From Neoaliturus tenellus (lineage: Eukaryota; Arthropoda; Insecta; Hemiptera; Cicadellidae): DNA of 64,000 nt. How positions within the stretch are numbered: the first letter of the stretch is position 1; the number at the start of each line of letters is the position of its first letter. The stretch lies in contig CM061531.1 in the NCBI GenBank assembly GCA_030545055.2, positions 333,996,967 through 334,060,966 on the forward strand. Direction: 5' to 3'. Of this stretch, positions 13,501 through 24,611 are shown piece after piece. The notes below the pieces were generated by a model. It had not been told where the DNA came from and made no database searches. It saw only the letters and a list, made by a program, of their open reading frames with translations. Position numbers and translations under genes: made by a program.

Positions 13501-16500
13501 ACGTGGGTGTAGAGCCCTCGCTCGGACAGGTACAGCAGTGTCTGGACCAGGTCCAGGGAACGCCTGCCAAACAAACAACATTGTTACATCTGGAGCAGAG
13601 CCAGCGTGAGAACGTCCGGGCAGTTGGTCATCGGGAACTTGAGCAGCTCCTGGACGTGGGTGTAGAGCCCTCGCTCGGACAGGTACAGCAGTGTCTGGAC
13701 CAGGTCCAGGGAACGCCTGCCAAACAGACAACATTGTTACATCTGGAGCAGAGCCAGCGTGAGAACGTCCGGGCAGTTGGTCATCGGGAACTTGAGCAGC
13801 TCCTGGACGTGGGTGTAGAGCCCTCGCTCCGACAGGTACAGCAGTGTCTGGACCAGGTCCAGGGAACGCCTGCCAAACAAACAACATTGTTACATCTGGA
13901 GCAGAGCCAGCGTGAGAATGTCCGGGCAGTTGGTCATCGGGAACTTGAGCAGCTCCTGGACGTGGGTGTAGAGCCCTCGCTCGGACAGGTACAGCAGTGT
14001 CTGGACCAGGTCCAGGGAACGCCTGCCAAACAAACAACATTGTTACATCTGGAGCAGAGCCAGCGTGAGAACGTCCGGGCAGTTGGTCATCGGGAACTTG
14101 AGCAGCTCCTGGACGTGGGTGTAGAGCCCTCGCTCGGACAGGTACAGCAGTGTCTGGACCAGGTCCAGGGAACGCCTGCCAAACAGACAACATTGTTACA
14201 TCTGGAGCAGAGCCAGCGTGAGAACGTCCGGGCAGTTGGTCATCGGGAACTTGAGCAGCTCCTGGACGTGGGTGTAGAGCCCTCGCTCGGACAGGTACAG
14301 CAGTGTCTGGACCAGGTCCAGGGAACGCCTGCCAAACAGACAACATTGTTACATCTGGAGCAGAGCCAGCGTGAGAACGTCCGGGCAGTTGGTCATCGGG
14401 AACTTGAGCAGCTCCTGGACGTGGGTGTAGAGCCCTCGCTCGGACAGGTACAGCAGTGTCTGGACCAGGTCCAGGGAACGCCTGCCAAACAGACAACATT
14501 GTTACATCTGGAGCAGAGCCAGCGTGAGAACGTCCGGGCAGTTGGTCATCGGGAACTTGAGCAGCTCCTGGACGTGGGTGTAGAGCCCTCGCTCGGACAG
14601 GTACAGCAGTGTCTGGACCAGGTCCAGGGAACGCCTGCCAAACAGACAACATTGTTACATCTGGAGCAGAGCCAGCGTGAGAACGTCCGGGCAGTTGGTC
14701 ATCGGGAACTTGAGCAGCTCCTGGACGTGGGTGTAGAGCCCTCGCTCCGACAGGTACAGCAGTGTCTGGACCAGGTCCAGGGAACGCCTGCCAAACAAAC
14801 AACATTGTTACATCTGGAGCAGAGCCAGCGTGAGAATGTCCGGGCAGTTGGTCATCGGGAACTTGAGCAGCTCCTGGACGTGGGTGTAGAGCCCTCGCTC
14901 GGACAGGTACAGCAGTGTCTGGACCAGGTCCAGGGAACGCCTGCCAAACAAACAACATTGTTACATCTGGAGCAGAGCCAGCGTGAGAATGTCCGGGCAG
15001 TTGGTCATCGGGAACTTGAGCAGCTCCTGGACGTGGGTGTAGAGCCCTCGCTCGGACAGGTACAGCAGTGTCTGGACCAGGTCCAGGGAACGCCTGCCAA
15101 ACAAACAACATTGTTACATCTGGAGCAGAGCCAGCGTGAGAACGTCCGGGCAGTTGGTCATCGGGAACTTGAGCAGCTCCTGGACGTGGGTGTAGAGCCC
15201 TCGCTCGGACAGGTACAGCAGTGTCTGGACCAGGTCCAGGGAACGCCTGCCAAACAGACAACATTGTTACATCTGGAGCAGAGCCAGCGTGAGAACGTCC
15301 GGGCAGTTGGTCATCGGGAACTTGAGCAGCTCCTGGACGTGGGTGTAGAGCCCTCGCTCGGACAGGTACAGCAGTGTCTGGACCAGGTCCAGGGAACGCC
15401 TGCCCAACACACAACATTATTACGGTACATCTAATGACATTATCCATGCTTTATGCAAAGCATATGTTTACTTATTTGATTTATTTATTTACAACTGTCT
15501 GGCACGCCTGCACATGCACACATGTTCAAAGACGTAAGACCTGTCATACAAAAGAGTGACTAGACTTTAGTAAGGTTCATGAAAATAGTCCGATGCAAAT
15601 TTTAACAGCTATATCTAATTCTGCAATGTTATCAGTTGTGGTTATGTTTACTATTTAATATGGTATAAAAATATATTTCTGGATAGATTCGGCGACAATG
15701 CATCAACTCTCATCAGACTATGAACCTTACTATAAATACATTACATATATTTTTAAAGAAAATCATAAAATTACAACAAAGCATATTTACCACATGAGTC
15801 ATCATAAAAAAAAACCAATTACCATATCTATTGGATTATATCCCAGCAGTGAGTGTGTCATTTCTAGTGGCGGGTGAGAGAAACTCATTCACACTGTAGA
15901 ATGAATGACTTTTAACAAGTATTCAAAAGATTTTTCTTTGATTCCCTTGAAGAAGGTTAATTTTAATGGAAGTTGGGAAGGTTTTAATTACCCCCAAACA
16001 AATTTACACTGGTGTAGCTTTAAAAGAGGTGATGTGAAGAGGGTATTGAAGTAAAGAAAAATTCCTAGTAAAATAACTGTCGGTGGTTTTTGTTGAAGAA
16101 TTTATCAGAGTTGTTTTTAAGAAGGTGAAACATTGGAAAATGCACACCGATAGGACCGCATGAATGCCTAATCTTCTGAGTGTTGTTTGTATGGGTCTTG
16201 GGACCAGTTCCTGCAATTTCATGACTCTTTTTGGGCTAGGAATAATTAATTAAGTTATTGATTTAATTGGTTTTAGGTAATTTTCAGCTACATTACATTA
16301 GGGTTCTTTTTAAAAACCTTTGTTTTCATTATAAAATACATATAATGAGAACAAAAAAGTGAACAGTATGAACTAACTTACCATGTGAGTATTTCCTTAT
16401 TGTCATTTTCTGGTAACGTCTTAAGTATATCAATGGCAACAGCATGGTATGGATAGTCAGCAAAGCAGAATACATCTGGATTTTTGAGTATTTGTTGGAA

Positions 16501-19500
16501 GAGAGAAAGCTGTAAATATACAAAAGAATACGTTAGTTACAGACGAAAAAGCACTTTAAAATAATTGTTAAGCAACAATACTGTACCACACTATGTTACT
16601 GTATTGTAACAATACTTGAAAATTCGTGCTGAAATAAAGGCAAGGGAATTTCAAGTTGCAATATATCTAAAACTATTGTTAAGTATAAAATACTCTAGAC
16701 AACCTTTCAATAAATTAAAGGCCTAGTGTGTAAAGAAATGAGTTTTTTTTCAAAATGAAAGCAATATACTTTACAATAGAATAGTAAATTAAATGAATAT
16801 AACAAAGAAATAAATTAATTAGATGGGTACTTTGTCCCCCAAAATTTGATAATAAATTAACTAGTTTTATTTTAATAACTTTATTGTTTGCTAATAAAGT
16901 GGCGGGCTACTATATAAGTAAAATATAACTATTAAAGTACTGAAGAGTTTAATTTGGTTTTTTATTATTCTTGGGCATATTTTTCCAAGGTGTTAAAATA
17001 ATTCCAGTTACTAATGATTTCCAGTTAAGGGTGCGCTCTACCCATCTGCCGCGCGCGGATGCAAGGGTTTAGAATCTCCGTGTTTGTCGCCCCAGTCGAA
17101 AATTGATTTTAAATATTTTGGTGTCATTCTTTTCGTAATATAATTTTGTACTCTGCTATCGTCTTAAAATTTTGATATTAATTTAAATTACTAAGCAGGG
17201 TGCTTGCTAATAATGTTGAAATAAGCGTTTTTGTATGAAGTTTTAACGTATTAAAAACAATTTTTTAAGAAAAAATAAGACGATACACGAGTACAATATA
17301 ATCTTAAGAACAAGAATCTGCAATAAGATTGGTAAAATGTTTATAGATAACGATGCAAGAAGGGAGAAGCGAAAGGTCTGCAATTTCAAAAACATTGTTA
17401 TTAGACCACAGATCGATTTCGCACTGAAACCAAAAAAAGCATTAAAGTAACAAAATTTAAAATCACCCGTCATATATTTTCCAAAATGTGAGTTTCCGCG
17501 TATAGCGGCAGTTGACAGTCTCGCCTCGACGATTTTGACGCCGAGGTAGAGCGCACCCTTAATGAGGTTAAAATGAGAGTCGAATGTATAAAATTACCAA
17601 AATTTCCCTGACTGTTAAAAAAATTCTAGGTATTCCTTTCCAAGATTCTCATATTTTCAATGTGAACCATGAATGTACCTGGGAGTCGGCGTGTTTCCAG
17701 TGGCGGTAGAGCAGGTCGACGGGGAAGCGGTCCGGCGGGAAGCCCTGGCCTTGCAGCCCGAGCCGCAGCGTGGTGAACAGCAGGCTCAACCCCTGGCGAT
17801 CCTTCACCATGAAGTCTGCGTGGTCCAGCTCCAGGATGACATCGTTCCACTGCAGTGTCGGCACCTGCGACCACACGACACCTTCGTCACTAAAGCCCCT
17901 TTCATACGGCGCATCTTGCAATGCGCTTAGAAAGATGTGTGCGTATACTAACTACATTACACCAGACCGGAGCTTCTATACTTAGCACTTGAATCTTAAA
18001 CCCAATGTCGTACTCTAGATTATGCGAGTCAGGCAACTGTCTCATTACATTGGACAATGCGGAGCACTTTGTGCACGGAGTTAATTGGAGCTTCCCCGAC
18101 GATCACATTAAATTAGTCCCTTAGCTACTTTGGATTAATACCTGTGTATAGTAAACTTCCTCTAATCTGGCATCCTACGACTCGGCATGCTTGATAATCC
18201 GGCAAGACTTTCAGAAAAAAATTTATTAGGTATAAAAATAATTAGGAGTGGAGTTCGTTTGAGATTGGAAGTCGCAAGAGAAAATAACGTGCCGAACAAA
18301 GCACTTAGGACTGCATGGAGGGGAGACGAGTCATATTCATCCGACATCGGGTGACATTGTATAGTTCTCAATTTAGTTTCAAATTCATCTACAGTATAGA
18401 TAATAAAGCTATTTAAGGACTAAAATACATATTTTAATGTAATTTTTCCATGGTTTTACATTTTTCTGGCATTCTTCTTGTAATCCGGCATGAGTCGAGT
18501 CCCAGACACGCCGAATTAGAGAAAGTTCTGAGAATCAGAGTTATTTTGAGAAATTTAACTACTGCAGAATTTGAGCTTCTTATTGAGGCAGTGAAATCCA
18601 AAACTATTCTCTGAATGATTTGAATGTTGGTTATGTTAATTTATGTTATGGTTTTTATTTATTTATTTTATTTTGTGTCATCTACGCCAGTGGCATTTTA
18701 GAACTGTTACTTTGTAACAAAGCATAAGTTTGGCTTATAATAAAATAGCTGACTAGCAGTTACTAAAAGAAATTATTAGTTGTTATACATTATTTAAGGA
18801 AACAAATTCTCAAAAATCTTTGTCATAAGTTAAACCTTTTTAACAGTTTACCTACATTAATCCCCTCCCCAACTCCATTATTTGAGGAGTATAAAGTTAA
18901 AAGAAATACTGTAAATTACGTAATGATGAATAAACTTGTCTAATGTAATGTCTAACCATAACCTAAAAAAAATGTTTGACTCACCATCTCCTTGAGTGTC
19001 TGCACGAACACTTCGACGTTCCACCCGGTGGGTGTAGGGGTCTCAGGCGGCTTCTCCTTGCCGTTCGATGGTGGAATGGTGTCCTGTCCGCCGCCCCAGT
19101 ACGGGCTGTTGAGCCCCGAGTGATAGCGAACCATCATGGAGAGCATGCGCGCCACGGCGCCCGGGCCCATGCCCGCCGCACCCATCGACACCAGTTTTTC
19201 ACGGCAGACTTCCACACTGGTAGTGAACGGGTACCCGATCTCCATCACCAGGTCGGCAATAGTGCTGTCAAGCTGCAAGGCAACCATAAACAATCAAGCT
19301 GCGTCACCAGGGTACGATGTTTTACACATTCTTTTCACAGATCTAGGCTGCTTGGCTTGTGATATGGATGCGACTATTTTGAAGTATATTTACTTGGGCC
19401 GTAAAAGAAACACATAAACCAGAAGAAGAGTGTTTCGTTAACATTGAGCAGGGAGCGGCATAAGGATGTTCCCATCGATGACCTGGCATCATCTTATTTC

Positions 19501-22500
19501 CAGATGTCCTGATGGCTGGGATTATGTTTTATCGCTATAAACTGACTTTTTTTTAATTAGTGAAATTATTTCAGACAAACTAAAGTAGCAAAATATCTAA
19601 CCTAACTGCCACACAACCTACTTAACTGCTCTGATCTGGCATTCTTATGACAAACAGGCAACCATTCTAGAATGCATTTTACTTTTTAGATAAAAACCAG
19701 AAATGAAACATTAAGTCAAAGTGAACATCCAATAGAGAATATAAAGGATCTATTCTTTACACCTAAATTTATTTGTTAAATTACCTTAGGTGTTAACAAG
19801 TTGATATTTCAAATTTTATATATGTTATAAATTAAAAAAAAATTACATTTAATTGTTTAGTGTAAAAAAGAGAATACGATAGAGGAAGTTATTAGCAACA
19901 TTTTTTCTCTTTGTCAATAATCAACTTAAAATTACAATGTTTCTTAAGTTTAGCACCATCAATCAAATTGACAGTTCAATCAGGTCTACCTAGATTTTAT
20001 CAAGTATTTACTCTTTAATACTACAGGGTTAGGCAAAAGTCTGGACACCCCCAGTTAATTTTTTAACGCGTTGCAGTAGGAAAACCAAACTTGGCACATG
20101 TTAACAACATGAAAAACTGCACTTTTTCATCAACTACACAACTTTGCCCGTGCCCCCAAAATTTGGCATTTTGGGGGCAGCCCCAAATTTTCAAATGTAA
20201 ACCCTATTGAGTGACCCCTCATTTTAAACGGTGTATCAAGAGAAATTAAATGGCGCAAACTGGAGGTCGATATCTCACCCCTAACCAAAATGGCAGCCAT
20301 TTCAAAATTTGAGATGGGCAAGCAAGTATAAGTCTGGACACCCCCAGTTAATTTTTTAACGCGTTGCAGTAGGAAAACCAAACTTGGCACATGTTAACAA
20401 CATGAAAAACTGCACTTTTTCATCAACTACACAACTTTGCCCGTGCCCCCAAAATTTGGCATTTTGGGGGCAGCCCCAAATTTTCAAATGTAAACCCTAT
20501 TGAGTGACCCCTCATTTTAAACGGTTTATCAAGAGAAATTGAATGGCACAAACCGGATGTCGATATCTCACCCCTAACCAAAATGGCAGCCATTTCAAAA
20601 TTTGAGATGGGCAAGCAAGTATAAGTCTGGACACCCCCAGTTAATTTTTTAACGCGTTGCAGTAGGAAAACCAAACTTGGCACATGTTAACAACATGAAA
20701 AACTGCACTTTTTCATCAACTACACAACTTTGCCCGTGCCCCCAAAATTTGGCATTTTGGGGGCAGCCCCAAATTTTCAAATGTAAACCCTATTGAGTGA
20801 CCCCTCATTTTAAACGGTTTATCAAGAGAAATTGAATGGCACAAACCGGATGTCGATATCTCATCTCTAACCAAAATAGCAGCCATTTTAAAATTCAATA
20901 AATGGGTAAATTGACATTTGTTAAAATTAAATCGGAAAATAGCTTTTTAGAATTTATAATTTCTGGAATTTTTTTAGAATTGAACCTAGAAGCAGAAATG
21001 AACTAGTAAGTTCAATTCTAAAACAATTCCAGATATTGTCAATTCTAAAAAAGCTATTTTCCGATTTAATTTCAACAAATGTCAATTTACCCTCCTCGAA
21101 TTTTAAAATGGCTGCCATTTTGGTTAGAAATGAGATATCGACCTCCGGTTTGCGCCATTTAATTTCTCTTGATACACCGTTTAAAATGAAGGGTCACTCA
21201 ATAGGGGTTTACATTTGAAAATTTGAGGCTACCCCATTTTGGGGGCAGGGGCAAAGTTGTGTAGTTGATGAAAAAGTGCAGTTTTTTATGTTGTTAACAT
21301 GTGCCGAGTTTGGTTTTCCTACTGCAACGCGTTAAAAAGTTAACTGGGGGTGTCCAGACTTTTGCCTAACCCTGTATAATATGCTTTATTGACTGGCATT
21401 ACTTCTAACTTATTTTAAAAAACCTATGCTTTGTATAGTTTTAATATTGGTAGGGAGAATATTGTATATTTTTTCCTAAATACATTGATAACATTTCAGT
21501 TAAACTTAACCTATGGAATGGTAGCTGCAAAATATCTCTGTTCCTGATATTGTAATTATGATTGTGTTGTTCTTTTAAAATTTCAGTGATATTCAGTTTC
21601 ATAAAAACCAAGCATTTCAAAATATAGATTGAAGGCAAAGTCAAAGGTTTTAATTCTTAAAAAATTTTACCGGTACGGCAAGATGTACTTAAACTAGAAA
21701 ATGTCATTATTCTAATATATTTCTTCTGAATCTTAAAAATCATTCTGCTTGAGTACTCCTACCCCACAACTCAATACCATATTGCATTAAAGATACAAAA
21801 AGTGCATGATAAAATACTCTTTTTGTTTTGAAATCAATAAAGGACTGTAAGACGGAAATCTGAAAACAAGCTGTATTTAATTTCTTAGCAAGTATTTGCA
21901 AATAATCAGACCATTTCAAATTTCTTTGAACTGTCAAACCCAACAACTTTTTTGACCAAGCAAATGCTCGGCCCCTAGGTACTATTCATAAAAACCATTA
22001 ATATAACAAAGTCATCACCAAAGAATCAAATTTATGTATATAAAACGCATTCTTAGGACTCACCATTGTGTTGGCCATACTGCAAGAGTCCTGGGTCAGT
22101 TGTTCCATAGGCAGGTCCGCAGTGTAAGGGTACAACAGTGGCGCGAGCACCACAGGTACCAAGTCTCGGGAAAAGTCCCTCCGTAAATTTTTCAAAAATA
22201 CTTCTTTAGTCTCAGGTGTAACTCCTGAAAAACAGAGTCAAAATTAGGAAACATGATTGTGATTAATGTCTCCTAACAATTGCAATCCAACCCTAATTCT
22301 CAACTGGTGATTGAAATTCTCTTCTTCTGTCAACCGTTGATTTTGGAGCTGGGCCATTTTAGTTAAGCTGTTATACAAGTACTTTGTCCTTTCATCTAAC
22401 AGCAGTGAATGATTTATTATGAGACATGGAACTTATTTACCTAGCAATGTCATCTTTCATTTGTCTCTGTAAAAATTAACACATTTTAAACTAATTGGTG

Positions 22501-24580
22501 AAAATTAAGTATTGATTGATCATACAGCCCCAGTTGATGTATCTATATATTGAAGTCCCACTGTTCCCTGCTAACCCCAAAAATTCACCTAACCTATTCC
22601 TATAGGGTTTAAGTCACAAAAATGGAAATTGTTCACTATACTTAAATGAAATTACAATCATTTATATATTACAAAACTTTTTATCGTTGGTACACACTTG
22701 CATTTTATTACTTAAATCAACATGTAAAAGTGTTGATAATAGAAATAAAACTGTCTTTTATATACCAAATACTAAAAACTGGTTTCTTTGAGAAGCTAAT
22801 CAAATAAATTTTATCCAACTAATCCATAGTATTCATAAATATTAGCAAACATTACACTTAACAAACATTTGACCTTATGAAAAAAAAGAAATATTGAAAA
22901 AATATCATAATTGTATAGCTGCTTCTGTGAAATGAAACTGAAGAAGATTATTATACTCAATAAATGAATAGCATACCAAAATCGATTCTCAGATCAAAGT
23001 ATCTTACCGAATGTTTCGCCGGGTCCAAAGAGACTTTTCAAGATTAGGTGAAGTACTTCTGGGGTTGTATCGTGGAGTCCACCTTCTGGTAAGCTGGAGT
23101 TGGCAGTATCTGCAATATTTATCAAACATGAAAATTTGAAATCAGTCATTGAATAGTAAATAACCAGAAAAATTGGTTGGAATACTTACTAAGCCTAGCC
23201 TATACAACAAATACAAACTGTCTAGTTTTTTTTTACCTTATACTTTCCAATCAAACATTGAAATATTTATTTTTTATGAGAACGCCTAATTGTTTTATCA
23301 CTGCCAAAAAAAGTCTTTTGTAAAAAAACCAAGCTGAAAAAGTCTTTCTTACCTGAGTTAATGTATGTCCGAATAAGTTCTGGTAACTTTTGCTTCAAAA
23401 AATGTGTGGCAAAGACAGCAGTCTCGGTGTTAGACGAATGAAGGAGGGCAAGGGCAAAAGTGACTTCTTGAATCGGAGAAAGGCGAAGAGCTTTACTGAT
23501 GTATGGAAGAAGTTGATTGGAGGGTTTCAAAGTCTGAAAAAAATCATCAGCTATAATCATTGATTTTGATTGATTGATCATCATCAGTCATTTGACAAAA
23601 CATAATTTTAACAGGTTAAAACTAAACCTGGCTCCTAAAGCAAAGTGGATTTGTTTAAAAATTAAAATATAGACCTAAACTACACAAAAAATAACTTTTT
23701 TCTTTTAACCACATTAAATTTGGTATAGGCATATGTGATGCTTTTAAACAAAAAGTTAGAATAATTTACATACTTATAAAATTTTGAACTAGAGAAGCTG
23801 GAATTGTTTAGTTTTCTAGTCTCTCAATGCAAGAAACACTAATGGAAAGACCACTTCTATTTTGCACCACAGAACAAATTTAGCTGTTACCTGTATATAC
23901 AACTACAACCAATAAGGCTCATTTAAAACAGAATTATTTAAGCCTTGAGTGTTCAAAGAAAGCGGCTAGATGTAAGAGAACTGTAAAAAAACTTACCAAC
24001 TAAAATATATCAAATTAATTATTCTAAATCAAGACACAATAAAAGTTCTTTATGTGCAGAAAACATATACTAAAATAACATTGGGATGAAAAACCAACTA
24101 ATACAAATAGTTCTATTGATAGCATTCAATGGAAGACAAAGTTATCAAAATGTCTACATTTCTTTAATACCATGCAAAACAGTGAACCACAATCTTTTGT
24201 TGAGCTTATCATGAATAAGAGATAAATCATAATATAAAACTTTATGTCACCATACAAAAGTATTTCATCAAAATTTTCAAATAAAATGGAATTTTTTGTA
24301 CTGCAATCAAAACTCCATTGTAATTCATAACAGTAGGTTGATAAAAATATTATTGAGGCCACAAGTTTGGGTGAGTCGGTGGCGTAGTGGTTAGCGCGCC
24401 GGACTTCGGGACCATGGCAGCGATGTCGTGGGTTCGAATCCGCGTTCTGCCAGTGACTTTTATCAGTACCTATCACCTTGTACTGTAGCGGCTCAACCCC
24501 TTACTTTGTCTAATACGTTCCACGCACAGATCACTAGTCTATGTGGACGGGGCAAAGTAAGGCAAAAAGAGGTCCGCCAA

Positions 24581-24611
<31 letters not shown>

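Noticed and set aside
10834..15423. A CRISPR-like array
   Set aside because: The units are identical end to end with no unique spacers, in animal DNA, and are derived from an exon.
10543..15447. Open frames of 1634 residues (minus) and 1608 residues (plus) across the tandem array
   Set aside because: A 153-bp period is divisible by three, so any frame open in one unit is open in all. The CNOT1 frame of the same DNA is the conserved one, and the long frames are proline-rich or unlike any family I know, with changes at all codon positions.
17626..17985. Alternative-frame proteins over CNOT1 exon 7
   Set aside because: They are shadows of a GC-rich exon; only the frame with WNDVILELDHADF matches a known protein and splices in phase.
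20130..20898. Three repeated proteins starting MPSLVFLLQRVKKLTGG
   Set aside because: They are the arm of the foldback element read three times, with no conserved domain.
24380..24452. A functional tRNA gene
   Set aside because: It has A and B boxes but is followed by a SINE body and an A-tail, and the arms do not fold cleanly. The same holds for 905-1010 and 47410-47480.
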